Assembly: GCF_002897375.1 (NCBI RefSeq)
Contig: NZ_BFAG01000022.1
Location: 1-58,077 of the forward strand
Source of the DNA: Deinococcus aerius
GTDB taxonomy: Bacteria > Deinococcota > Deinococci > Deinococcales > Deinococcaceae
Reading direction: 5' to 3'
DNA: 58,077 nucleotides
Both the position numbers and the translations under genes were made by a program. The notes beneath the pieces are model-generated. The model ran no database searches and had not been told where the DNA came from. It was given only the letters and a program-made list of their open reading frames with translations. Shown one piece after another: positions 34,411-42,479 of this stretch. Numbering within the stretch: the first letter of the stretch is position 1; every line of letters starts with the position of its first letter.

Positions 34411-34610
34411 ATATCCTTCCGAACCATGGCGCGTCTTCTCGATATTTTCCCAACCATGACGGGGCGGGGGGCGCCCAGGCACGAATGAGCGGGCCGCCCC
34501 GCCCGGCGAAGACGTTGCGGACGCGAGGAGGAACGACATTCGAATTCCAGGACTTGGCGTTCGTCCGGGCGCTGTTCTCGAACGGATGGAAATGGGGGGC
34601 ATTCGAATGA
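34407..34610 (+). CDS. Small ORF (67 aa) wedged by ATGA overlaps on both sides
   Basis: This 67-codon frame begins in the ATGA shared with the stop of the DppB-type gene. It ends in the ATGA shared with the start of the permease-ATPase fusion, so the three form a seamless translational chain. The peptide begins NILPNHGASSRYFPNHDGAG and ends FVRALFSNGWKWGAFE. It has a doubled PNHG/PNHD element, reflecting an imperfect tandem duplication of about 20 bp. Codon use is unlike its neighbours, with many T- or A-ending codons (CGA, GGA, TAT, CAT, TTG). No family was recognised. It could be a small partner protein, an inserted foreign fragment, or a spacer that merely keeps reading frames linked. Confidence 0.4.
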   Translation: MNILPNHGASSRYFPNHDGAGGAQARMSGPPRPAKTLRTRGGTTFEFQDLAFVRALFSNGWKWGAFE

Positions 34611-36544
34611 CCGTCATTCCGGTCAACCGCACGCCCAGGCCACGCTTCAACGTGGGCGGCCTGCGCTTCGTGCTGCGCTCGCCGCAGGCCGCGGCGGGGG
34701 CGGCCATCCTGCTGATCCTGCTGCTGATGGGCCTTCTGGCCCCGCTGCTGACGCGCTATGACCCGACCTCGCTGGAGTTCGGCACCTGGCTCAAGCCCTC
34801 GGCGGCGCATCCCCTGGGGACCACCGCCCTGGGGCAGGACATCCTGGCGCAACTGCTGTATGGGGCGCGGCTCACGCTGCTGATCGGCTTCGTCTCGGGC
34901 CTGGTGGCGACCGCCATCGGCACGGCGGCCGGAATCGCCGCCGCCTACTTCGGCGGGCGCACCGACGAGATCATCAACACCGTCATCAACGCCTTCCTGG
35001 TGCTGCCGGGCCTGCCCCTCTTGATCGTCGTGGGCGCTTTCCTGCGGGGGGGCGGGGTCTGGTCGATCATCCTGGTCATCGCCTTTACCGGCTGGGCCTT
35101 CGGGGCACGGGTGCTGCGCGGGCAGGCCCTGGCGCTGCGTGGGCGAGACTTCGTGCAGGCCGCCATCGCCACCGGGGAGGGGCCGGGCCGCATCATCTTC
35201 GCGGAGATGCTGCCCAACCTCGCCGGGCTCATCGCCGCCAACTTCTTCTCCACCGCGCTGTACGCCGTGCTTTCGGAGGCGGGCCTCTCCTTCCTGGGCG
35301 TGGGCGACGTGAGCAAGATCACCTGGGGCACCATGCTGTACTGGGCGCAGGCCAACCAGGCGCTCCTCCAGGGCGCGTGGTGGTGGATCGTGCCGCCGGG
35401 CCTGGGCATCGCGCTGCTGGGCACGGCCTTCGCGCTGCTGAACTTCGGCATCGACGAGATCACCAACCCCAGGGCCAACCACGCGAACAAGGCGACGAAG
35501 GTGCTGCGGCGCGGGAAGGCCCCGCAGGCCGTGGCGCCCCAGCCGGACGGCCCGCTCCTCTCCATCCGGCACCTCGACGCGGGATACGTCACCCCGAGAG
35601 GCCCGGTGCGGGCGGTGCGGGACGTGTCCCTGGACGTGAGGCCAGGTGAATTCGTGGGCCTGGCGGGCGAGTCGGGGTGCGGCAAGTCCACCCTGGCCTT
35701 CGCGGCGACCCGGCTCCTCGACCCGCCCGGCGCGGTGTTCGGCGGCGAGGCCGTGCTGGGCGGCAAAGACCTCCTCGCCATGAACCCCGAGGAACTGCGG
35801 CGGGTGCGCTGGAAGGAGTACAGCCTCGTCTTCCAGGCGAGCATGAACATCCTCAACCCGGTCATCAAGGTTCGGGAGCAGGTGTACGACGCCATGCAGG
35901 CGCACGGGGTGAAGGACAAGGAGAAACTGGAGGCGCGGGCGCGGGAGCTCTTCCGCCTCGTCGGCATCCGGGAAAGCTACCTCGACGCCTACCCGCATCA
36001 ACTGTCGGGCGGGATGAAGCAGCGGGTGGTGATCGCCATTGCGCTCGCCCTGGAGCCCAAGCTCGTCGTGATGGACGAGCCGACGACCGCGCTCGACGTG
36101 GTGGTGCAGCGGCAAATCCTTCAGGAGATCGACGAGGTGCGGCGCGAGCTGGGCATCGCCATCATCTTCATCACCCACGACCTCTCGCTGCTCGTGGAGA
36201 TGAGTGACCGCATCGCCATCATGTACGCCGGGGAGATCGTGGAGGAGGCCCCGGCGCGCGAGATTTACGCGCACCCCAAGCACCCCTACACCCGGCGGCT
36301 GATGACCGCCTTCCCGCCCCTCTCGGGCGAGCGCGAGCGGCGTGAGGGCATTCCGGGCCGCCCGCCGCCGCTGAGCCTGGAGTTGAGCGGCTGCCCCTTC
36401 TTCGACCGCTGCCCGGCGCGGATGCCGGGCCTGTGCGACGTGAAGAAGCCCGCCAACGTGGAGGTCGAGGCCGGGCACCGGGTCGCCTGCTTCCTGCATT
36501 CGCCCGCCGTGAAGGAGGAGGGCCATGCTCTCGCCAGCGACTGA
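34607..36544 (+). CDS. ABC permease-ATPase fusion (DppC-DppD)
   Basis: This 645-residue protein starts at ATG 34607 with a GGGGGG-rich SD. The first 290 residues are a DppC permease: SPQAAAGAAILLILLLMGLL, HPLGTTALGQDILAQLLYGA and the EAA-like loop DFVQAAIATGEGPGRIIFAE. After a Lys/Ala-rich linker (HANKATKVLRRGKAPQAVAP) comes a complete DppD-type ATPase (about 315-640). It has Walker A GESGCGKST, ABC signature LSGGMKQR, Walker B KLVVMDEPTTALD and the H-loop ITHDLS. The C-terminal oligopeptide-type Cys cluster (GCPFFDRC, GLCDVKK) suggests the Fe-S or Zn site of this family. Fusion enforces 1:1 subunit ratio. Its end overlaps the next gene by 20 nt. Confidence 0.9.
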   Translation: MTVIPVNRTPRPRFNVGGLRFVLRSPQAAAGAAILLILLLMGLLAPLLTRYDPTSLEFGTWLKPSAAHPLGTTALGQDILAQLLYGARLTLLIGFVSGLVATAIGTAAGIAAAYFGGRTDEIINTVINAFLVLPGLPLLIVVGAFLRGGGVWSIILVIAFTGWAFGARVLRGQALALRGRDFVQAAIATGEGPGRIIFAEMLPNLAGLIAANFFSTALYAVLSEAGLSFLGVGDVSKITWGTMLYWAQANQALLQGAWWWIVPPGLGIALLGTAFALLNFGIDEITNPRANHANKATKVLRRGKAPQAVAPQPDGPLLSIRHLDAGYVTPRGPVRAVRDVSLDVRPGEFVGLAGESGCGKSTLAFAATRLLDPPGAVFGGEAVLGGKDLLAMNPEELRRVRWKEYSLVFQASMNILNPVIKVREQVYDAMQAHGVKDKEKLEARARELFRLVGIRESYLDAYPHQLSGGMKQRVVIAIALALEPKLVVMDEPTTALDVVVQRQILQEIDEVRRELGIAIIFITHDLSLLVEMSDRIAIMYAGEIVEEAPAREIYAHPKHPYTRRLMTAFPPLSGERERREGIPGRPPPLSLELSGCPFFDRCPARMPGLCDVKKPANVEVEAGHRVACFLHSPAVKEEGHALASD

Positions 36545-37562
36545 CGGGCGAATGAATGTGGGGACCGCCCTGGAGGTGCGGGGGCTCACCAAGGTGTTCA
36601 AGGTGGGCCGCGCGGGCAAGAGCGTCACCGCCGTCAACCACGTGGACCTCACCATCGGGCGCGGCGAGGTGCTGGGCCTGGTGGGCGAGTCGGGCTCGGG
36701 CAAGAGCACCATCGCCCGGCTGATCGGCCACCTCCACGAGCCGACCTCGGGCACCATGCGCCTGGCGGGCGAGGAGGTGCCGCTGCGGATGGGCGGGGCG
36801 CGGCTCCGGCGGTTTCGCAAGCATGTGCAGATGATCTTTCAGGACCCCTACGGCAGCCTGAATGGCCTGCACACGGTGGGCTACATCCTGTCGCGCCCGC
36901 TGAGGATTCACGGGCTGGCGCAGGGGCGGGACGTTTCGGAACAGGTGGGCGCCCTGCTCGAACGGGTGGGCCTCTCGCCCGGCGCGAGCTACGCCGCCAA
37001 GAAGCCGCACGAGCTGTCGGGCGGGCAGCGGCAGCGGGTGGTGATCGCCCGGGCGCTCGCCGCGCGCCCCGAACTCATCCTCGCGGACGAGCCGACGAGC
37101 GCGCTGGACGTGTCCATCCGGCTCGACATCATGAACCTGCTCCTCGACCTGCGCGACCAGGAGGGGCTCTCGATGCTCTTCATCACCCACGACCTCGCGG
37201 GAGCGCGCTACATGGCCGACCGCATCGCGGTGATGTACACCGGGCACATCGTGGAGGTCGGCCCGGCGGACCGGGTGATCGACCACCCGCAGATGCCGTA
37301 CACGCGGCTGCTGAAGTCGGCGGCCCCCAAGCCCGAGGCGGGCCTGCATCCCGAGCGCGTCGAGGCGCGCGGCGAGGTGCCCGACCTCACCAACCTGCCG
37401 CCCGGCTGCCCCTTCGAGCCGAGGTGTCCGCATGCCCGGCCCGTGTGCCGCGAGGGGTTGCCGAGGATGTACGACGTGGGGCCGGGGCACCAGGCCCGCT
37501 GCATCCTGCACGACCCGGCGTTGGCGGCCCAGCCCCCCCTCCATCCCGGGGTGACGGCATGA
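36525..37562 (+). CDS. ABC transporter ATP-binding protein (DppF type)
   Basis: This 345-residue ATPase starts at ATG 36525, 20 nt inside the end of the fusion gene. It has Walker A GESGSGKST, Q-loop MIFQDPYGSLNG, signature ELSGGQRQR, Walker B ELILADEPTSALDVS and H-loop FITHDLAGARY. The C-terminal oligopeptide-type tail CPFEPRCPHARPVC carries a Cys cluster. It completes a heterodimeric nucleotide-binding pair with the fused DppD half. Its stop shares ATGA with the start of the degraded GH1 reading frame, suggesting that a glucosidase was once the next operon gene. Confidence 0.9.
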   Translation: MLSPATDGRMNVGTALEVRGLTKVFKVGRAGKSVTAVNHVDLTIGRGEVLGLVGESGSGKSTIARLIGHLHEPTSGTMRLAGEEVPLRMGGARLRRFRKHVQMIFQDPYGSLNGLHTVGYILSRPLRIHGLAQGRDVSEQVGALLERVGLSPGASYAAKKPHELSGGQRQRVVIARALAARPELILADEPTSALDVSIRLDIMNLLLDLRDQEGLSMLFITHDLAGARYMADRIAVMYTGHIVEVGPADRVIDHPQMPYTRLLKSAAPKPEAGLHPERVEARGEVPDLTNLPPGCPFEPRCPHARPVCREGLPRMYDVGPGHQARCILHDPALAAQPPLHPGVTA

Positions 37563-37715
37563 GCGAGGTGGGCACCGCGCGTACATCCGGCTTTCCCGCC
37601 GACTTCGCCCGGGGCGCTGTGCCCGGGAACGGGCCAGGGACGGCGACGCGGACCGCGACCGCCAGCAGGAGGACCTGGCTCTGGGAATAGCCCCCGGCTG
37701 AACGCCTACCGCTTC
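37559..37715 (+). pseudogene. Degraded GH1 beta-glucosidase remnant
   Basis: ATG 37559 overlaps the DppF-type stop (ATGA). It reads SEVGTARTSGFPADFARGAV, a good match to a GH1 N-terminus (FPxDFxWGAA…). About 50 nt on, another frame gives GDADRDRQQEDLALG, like the GH1 segment GDxACDxYxRYxEDLAL. A third frame gives RLNAYRF (to 37715), like the GH1 LGLNAYRFS motif. The pieces are in order but in different frames, and most of the intervening and following gene (about 400 residues) is gone. This is an old pseudogene. Its coupled position shows the importer was, or still is, for beta-glucosides. Short motif length limits certainty. Confidence 0.6.
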
Positions 37716-37788
37716 CCGGGGGCAGGGCACCGGCCTGAACACCTGCGAGGCGCCCCTCCTCGCCGCAGCCGCAGGTCGCGCCTGTTCA

Positions 37789-37808
37789 CCCCCTTTCGGG
37801 AAAGGGGG
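37789..37808. repeat. Perfect 9-bp-arm hairpin
   Basis: CCCCCTTTC (37789-37797), GG, GAAAGGGGG (37800-37808). It lies between the GH1 relic and the convergent DdrA-like gene, and could act as a REP element or RNA stabiliser. There is no T-run. Confidence 0.55.
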
Positions 37809-37912
37809 AGTCGGGGAGGAGCCGCCCCCGGGACGACGTGGACATCCAATGCCTTACCGCATGTTCCGGGGTCGATCACCTCATGGACTCCCTCCCCGGG
37901 CGGGAAAGACCG

Positions 37913-38491
37913 TCAGGAGGTCCGGGCCGCCGCGTCCAGCGCCGCCTTGACGTGGCGGTACACCTCGCGCAGCCTCGCCACGTCCTGCGGCAGGCCCGCG
38001 CGCAGGGCGTCGAGCGCCCCGATCACGTGCGAGGCCCCGGTCACCCGCTCGTCTTCTGGCAGCGCCCAGTCCGGCAGTTTCGGGGGCTCGACCGGCGCGC
38101 GTCTCGCCTCGTCCCAGGCGACCCAGGCGCGGGGCAGGTCGTACAGGTAGCGGCCCACGCCGAAATGCACGGCGCAGCGTTTGAGGGCGTCGCTCGCCGC
38201 CGCCTTCAGGGTGCCCGCCTCCCCCTCCCCGGCCTCGCCCACGTCGCTGCGGGTCAGGCCCAGCACGGTCAGGCGGCCCCGGGCGGTGGGCGGGGTGCCG
38301 GGAAAGAGCTTCACGTCAAAGGTCCAGTCGCCCGGACAAACGGCGTCCAGGCGCTCCATCACCGTGCGCGCGTCCACGAACGCCACCATCAGCGCCGAGG
38401 ACCGGTCGCGGCTGAACGCCTGGGGTTTCCAGGAGACGCGCTGCGACGGGAAGGGCGCGGCGAGCTGCTCCCTCAGTTGCTGGTAGGACAC
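37913..38491 (-). CDS. ddrA: DdrA-like single-strand DNA end-protection protein (Rad52-type)
   Basis: This 192-residue protein closely follows Deinococcus DdrA in order and motifs. The sequence starts with QLAAPFPSQRVSWKPQAF. MERLDAVCPGDWTFDVKLFP, GRLTVLGLTRSDVGEAGEG and GTLKAAASDALKRCAVHFG form the Rad52 core, and ARAWVAWDEA-like residues follow. D. radiodurans DdrA (about 208 residues) binds 3' ssDNA ends and protects them after irradiation. Here the C-terminal tail is shorter, and the protein is probably a paralogue rather than the main copy. No radiation-response palindrome (TTATGT-type) was seen upstream. The neighbours are unrelated sugar genes. Confidence 0.8.
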   Translation of the reverse strand: MSYQQLREQLAAPFPSQRVSWKPQAFSRDRSSALMVAFVDARTVMERLDAVCPGDWTFDVKLFPGTPPTARGRLTVLGLTRSDVGEAGEGEAGTLKAAASDALKRCAVHFGVGRYLYDLPRAWVAWDEARRAPVEPPKLPDWALPEDERVTGASHVIGALDALRAGLPQDVARLREVYRHVKAALDAAARTS

Positions 38492-38595
38492 GCCCGCAGG
38501 CTAGCGAACGCCGCCGTGGCAGACAGGTCACCGGGAACGAATGCGGGGAGGCCCGGAAGAGTGCAGCGCCGCCCCATTCCTGTTACTTTCCGGGT

Positions 38596-39348
38596 ATGCC
38601 CGCGCCCCTGCAACTCAGCGAACACGTCTACGCCCTGCCCCTCGAGGCGACGTTGATGGGCAGCCCCACCACGATCTTCCCCGCCCTGATCCTCGGCGGG
38701 GCGAGGGGCGCCACGCTGGTGGACACCGGCATCCCCGGCATGCAGGACGCCCTCCGCGACGCGCTGGGGGCCCTGGGGCTGGGCTGGGGGGACGTGCGGC
38801 GGATCATCGTGACCCACCACGACCTCGACCATATTGGGTCGCTGCCCGCGGTGGTGGCCGCCACCGGCGCCGAGGTGCTGGCGCTGGACGCCGAGGTGCC
38901 CTATGTCCAGGGCGACCGGCCCGGCCAGAAGCAGCCCACGCCGCAGATGCTCGCCAGCATGCCGCCCGAGATGGTGGCCGTCTTTGCCAACCCGCCCCGG
39001 GCCGCCGTGACCCGCCCGCTGCACGACGGCGAGGTGCTGGACCTGGCGGGCGGCGTGCGGGTGGTGGCGACCCCGGGGCATACGGTGGGCCACCTCAGCC
39101 TCTTCGTGGTGCAAGACGGGGTGCTGATCTCCGGCGACGCCCTGACGAGCAGCGGGGGCCAGCTTCACGGCCCGATGGAGCGGGCGACCCCCGACATGGG
39201 GCAGGCGCGGGAAAGCGTGCGGAAGCTCGCCGGGCTCCCCGTCACCGCCGTGCTGACCTACCACGGCGGCCCCGTGCGGGAGGACGCGGCGGGGCAACTG
39301 GCGCGGGTGGCGGGGGAGGGCCGTGGAGCGGGCACCACCGCCCCGTGA
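38596..39348 (+). CDS. Metallo-beta-lactamase-fold hydrolase
   Basis: This 250-residue soluble enzyme has the metal motif VTHHDLDHIGSLPAV (HxHxDH), then TPGHTVGHLSLFVV, ISGDALTS and LTYHGGPV, the other metal ligands. N-terminal ANTI-like strands and LVDTGIPGMQDAL are typical of GloB/YtnP-like proteins; quorum-quenching lactonase or thioesterase activity cannot be separated. The ATG at 38596 follows a TACTTT -10-like box by 6 nt (leaderless). It is divergent from the ddrA-like gene with about 100 nt between. The 3' end precedes the convergent mannan operon by 34 nt. Confidence 0.85.
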   Translation: MPAPLQLSEHVYALPLEATLMGSPTTIFPALILGGARGATLVDTGIPGMQDALRDALGALGLGWGDVRRIIVTHHDLDHIGSLPAVVAATGAEVLALDAEVPYVQGDRPGQKQPTPQMLASMPPEMVAVFANPPRAAVTRPLHDGEVLDLAGGVRVVATPGHTVGHLSLFVVQDGVLISGDALTSSGGQLHGPMERATPDMGQARESVRKLAGLPVTAVLTYHGGPVREDAAGQLARVAGEGRGAGTTAP

Positions 39349-39382
39349 GGCGTTCCTCCCGTGCCCCCCCGCTGATCTCCCG

Positions 39383-40669
39383 TCAGCCCCTCACCGCCGG
39401 GGTCTGGGTCAGGGCGACGTGGCGCAGCACGAGTTCCGCGTACAGGCTGTTCGCCCAGCCGAACCACGGGCGGGTGAAGGTCGCCGGATCGTCCGGGTCG
39501 AAGGACTCGTGCATCAGCCCTGTACCCGCGGTCGTCTCCGTCAGCGTCCGCACGAGGCGGGCCCGCTCGTCCGGGTCGGTCGCGGTCAATCCCTGGATGG
39601 CGAGCGCGATGGGCCAGATATATCCGGCGGGGGTGTGCGGACTGCCCACCCCGCTCGCGTGCGTGCCCGAGAAGAAGGACGGGTTGGCCGGGCTCAGCAC
39701 GAAGCGGCGCGTGTTCCGGTACGTGGGGTCGTGGGCCGGGCGGTAGCCCAGGTAGGGAATCGAGAGCAGGCTGGGCACGTTCGCGTCGTCCATCAGGAGG
39801 TGGCGGCCCAGGCCGTCCGTCTCGTAGGCGTACATCCGCCCGAACTCGGGGTGGTTCACCACGCCGAACGTCTCGATCCCCGCCTCGATGTCGCCCTGCA
39901 GGGCAAAGGCTTCACGCTCGGTGTCCTCGTCGCCCCAGACCTCCCCCGCCACCCGCGCCAGGTGGGCAAGTTCCACGCAGGCCATCATGTTACCGGGCAG
40001 GTTGTAGTTGTAGGTGCAGGCGTCGTCGCTGGGGCGGAAGGCGGACCAGACCATGCCGGTGTGGCCGACCGGGTTCCCGAGCCCGCCGCTGGGCAGGTTG
40101 TCGGTGGGCAGCACGGGGTTCGGGCGCCAGAAGTGGTAGGGGCTGCACTCGGCGTGGCGCTGCTCGCACCGCAGGGTGGCGAGGATCAGGCGGGCGGCCT
40201 CCCGGAACTCGCCGTGCAGGGGGGCCGTGTCCCCCGTCGCCCGCCAGTAGGCGTGCGCGAGCCGGATCGGGTAGCACAGCGAGTCGATCTCGAACTTGCG
40301 CTCCCAGACGAGCGGGTGGGCGGGGGGCTCGTCCTCGTGGCCCGGGCCGCGCGGCTCGGCGTTGAAGGCGTTGGCGTAGGGGTCGAGCAGAATGCAGCGG
40401 GCCTGCGCCCGGATCAGCCCCGCGATCATCTCCCGCAGCTCGGGGTCGTGCGCCGCCAGCTCCACGTAGGGCCACACCTGCGCCGCGCTGTCCCGCAGCC
40501 ACATCGCCGGAATATCGCCCGTGATGACGAAGGTGGTGCCGTCGGGCCGCCGCGTGATCGTGGTCTCCAGCGTATGGGGCAGGCAGCCCGCGAAGACCCC
40601 CGCCACGTCGGGCTGATCGGGCAGCAGGCGCCGGACCTCCCGGACGAGCCCTTCGAGCGCCCCCCTCAC
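39383..40669 (-). CDS. GH125 exo-alpha-1,6-mannosidase
   Basis: This 428-residue protein is a GH125 family ((alpha/alpha)6-barrel, inverting) enzyme. Diagnostic stretches are TFVITGDIPAMWLRDSAAQV, FEIDSLCYPIRLAHAYW, GMVWSAFRPSDDA, LMDDANVPSLLSIPYLG and GLMHESFDPDDP. GH125 removes terminal alpha-1,6-mannose from mannan backbones, so it would finish the oligosaccharides made by the GH76 proteins. There is no signal peptide, so it is cytoplasmic. The start is GTG 40669 in a GTGA overlap with the upstream permease stop. It is the last gene of the mannan operon. Confidence 0.9.
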   Translation of the reverse strand: MRGALEGLVREVRRLLPDQPDVAGVFAGCLPHTLETTITRRPDGTTFVITGDIPAMWLRDSAAQVWPYVELAAHDPELREMIAGLIRAQARCILLDPYANAFNAEPRGPGHEDEPPAHPLVWERKFEIDSLCYPIRLAHAYWRATGDTAPLHGEFREAARLILATLRCEQRHAECSPYHFWRPNPVLPTDNLPSGGLGNPVGHTGMVWSAFRPSDDACTYNYNLPGNMMACVELAHLARVAGEVWGDEDTEREAFALQGDIEAGIETFGVVNHPEFGRMYAYETDGLGRHLLMDDANVPSLLSIPYLGYRPAHDPTYRNTRRFVLSPANPSFFSGTHASGVGSPHTPAGYIWPIALAIQGLTATDPDERARLVRTLTETTAGTGLMHESFDPDDPATFTRPWFGWANSLYAELVLRHVALTQTPAVRG

Positions 40670-41547
40670 TTCGTCCCCGTAAAGGCGATGGACTGGGTGA
40701 AGTACCGCTGCGCGAAGACAAAGACGAGCAACACCGGCAGCGACACGACGACCGAGGCGGCCATCAGCGGCCCGTAGTCGGTGTTGTGGTTGAAGCTGAA
40801 GGACTGGAGCCCCATCTGAACGGTCGCCATATTCGGATCATTGAACACGATCAGCGGCCACAGGAAGAGGTTCCACCCCGCCTGGAAGGTGAAGATGCCC
40901 AGCGTCGCCAGCGCGGGGCGGCACAGCGGCAGGTAGATGCGCCAGAAGATCAGGAACTCCGAGGCCCCGTCCACCCGCGCCGCGTCCACGAGGTCGTCGG
41001 GCAGGGTGCGGAAGAACTGCCGCATGAAGAACACCGCGAAGGCCCCCGCCGCCCCCGGCAGGACCACCGCCCAGTAGGAGTTCAGCAGGCCGTAGCCTCC
41101 CCGCCCCAGCAGGTCGTTGCCGCCCGCGAGCGGAAAGGTCCGCAGAATGATGAAGCTGGGAATCAGCGTGATGATCCCCGGCACGAGGAGCGAGGCGAGC
41201 TTCATGCGGAACAGCGCCTCCCGCCCCGGAAAGCGCAGCCGGGCGAAGGCGTAGCCCGCGAGCGACCCCAGGAAGAGGTTGGCGAGGACGCCGAGCGTCG
41301 CCATCACGAACGAGTTGTAGAAGTACCGCCCGAAGGGGACCGTTGTGAACGCCTTGACGTAATGCTCGAAGGTGACCGTCTGCGGCCACCACTGGATCGG
41401 GTCGCGGAAGATGTCCGCGTTGGGCTTGAGGGACGTGACGAGCATCCAGTAGAAGGGCATCGCCATGATGACCGCGACGAGGATGAGCATCCCGTAGAAC
41501 AGCACGTCGCTCAGAACGCCGAGGGGCCTGACCCGTCTTCGCAGCAT
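40666..41547 (-). CDS. Mannan operon ABC permease (MalG type)
   Basis: This 293-residue MalG-type permease starts at ATG 41547, whose A is shared with the preceding stop (TGATG). The first helix is VLFYGMLILVAVIMAMPFYW, followed by VTSLKPNADIF. The EAA loop reads VDAARVDGASEFLIFWRIYL. Six membrane segments are predicted. It forms a heterodimer with the MalF-type permease encoded just upstream. Together with the SBP it should import manno-oligosaccharides. The ATPase is missing from the operon. Confidence 0.9.
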   Translation of the reverse strand: MLRRRVRPLGVLSDVLFYGMLILVAVIMAMPFYWMLVTSLKPNADIFRDPIQWWPQTVTFEHYVKAFTTVPFGRYFYNSFVMATLGVLANLFLGSLAGYAFARLRFPGREALFRMKLASLLVPGIITLIPSFIILRTFPLAGGNDLLGRGGYGLLNSYWAVVLPGAAGAFAVFFMRQFFRTLPDDLVDAARVDGASEFLIFWRIYLPLCRPALATLGIFTFQAGWNLFLWPLIVFNDPNMATVQMGLQSFSFNHNTDYGPLMAASVVVSLPVLLVFVFAQRYFTQSIAFTGTK

Positions 41548-42479
41548 CACGTCACCCCCGAGTCGCGGTTGAGCCGCAGGTTGAGCAGGCTGATGACCAG
41601 GATGGCAAGGGCGAGGACGAAGGCCTGCGCCGAGGCGTACCCCATCTGAAGCTGGGTGAAGCCGTTCTGGTAGATCTGGTACACCGCCGTCGTCGTCGCG
41701 TAGCCGGGACCGCCCTGGGTCATCACGTAGGCCTGGTCGAACAGTTGGAAGGCGCCGATCAGGGTCATGAACGTGACGAAGAAGGTCGTGGCGCGCAGGG
41801 TCGGCACGGTGATGTGGCGGAACTGCTGCCAGGGGGTCGCGCCGTCGAGGGCCGCCGCCTCGTAGAGGTACTTGGGCACTCCGGCCAGTCCGGCGAGGTA
41901 GATGATGATGTTCCCCCCCAGCCCCTGCCACAGGGTCACGAACACGATGGCGTACATCGCCGTGTCCGAGTTGGCGAGCCAGGCGGGCCCCTGGATGCCG
42001 AACACGCCGAGGACCTGATTCACCACCCCGTAGTCGCGCTGGAGCATCCACGACCACACCGTGGCGCCCGCGACGCTCGACGTGACGGCGGGCAGGTAGA
42101 AGAGGGTGCGGAAGAAGACCATGCCGGGCTTGCGGCGGTTGAGCGCCAGCGCGAGGCCGAGCGAGATCGCGATCATGCTCGGCACGTACAGCAGCGCGTA
42201 GAAGCCGACGTTGCGGACCCCCAGCCAGAACAGGTTGTCGGTGAGGAGCCGCTGGTAGTTCGCCAACCCCACCCAGCGCACCGGCGTGAGGATGTCGTAG
42301 CGCGAGAAGCTCAGCACGAACGCGAACAGCACGGGCGCGACCGTGAAGATCAGGAAAAGCCCCATCGCGGGCGAGATGAAGAGCGCGGCGGCGCGGGCCT
42401 CGGCGCGCAGCAGGCGGGACTTGCGCCGCGCGGGCTGAGGCTGGCCGGTGACCGGGGTGGTCGTCTTTTGCAATGTCAC
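41547..42479 (-). CDS. Mannan operon ABC permease (MalF type)
   Basis: This 310-residue MalF-type permease starts at ATG 42479, which overlaps the GntR-type regulator's stop by 4 nt. The hydrophobic starts LFISPAMGLFLIFTVAPVLF and SFSRYDILTPVRWVGLANYQ are characteristic. The EAA loop is YEAAALDGATPWQQFRHITV. It ends one nucleotide inside the following permease start (TGATG). It functions with the MalG-type subunit in the inner membrane. Confidence 0.9.
   Translation of the reverse strand: MTLQKTTTPVTGQPQPARRKSRLLRAEARAAALFISPAMGLFLIFTVAPVLFAFVLSFSRYDILTPVRWVGLANYQRLLTDNLFWLGVRNVGFYALLYVPSMIAISLGLALALNRRKPGMVFFRTLFYLPAVTSSVAGATVWSWMLQRDYGVVNQVLGVFGIQGPAWLANSDTAMYAIVFVTLWQGLGGNIIIYLAGLAGVPKYLYEAAALDGATPWQQFRHITVPTLRATTFFVTFMTLIGAFQLFDQAYVMTQGGPGYATTTAVYQIYQNGFTQLQMGYASAQAFVLALAILVISLLNLRLNRDSGVT

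Noticed and set aside
37690..37912. A CRISPR-like or tandem repeat signal in the gap after the GH1 relic
   Set aside because: Only one hairpin and no regularly spaced repeats.
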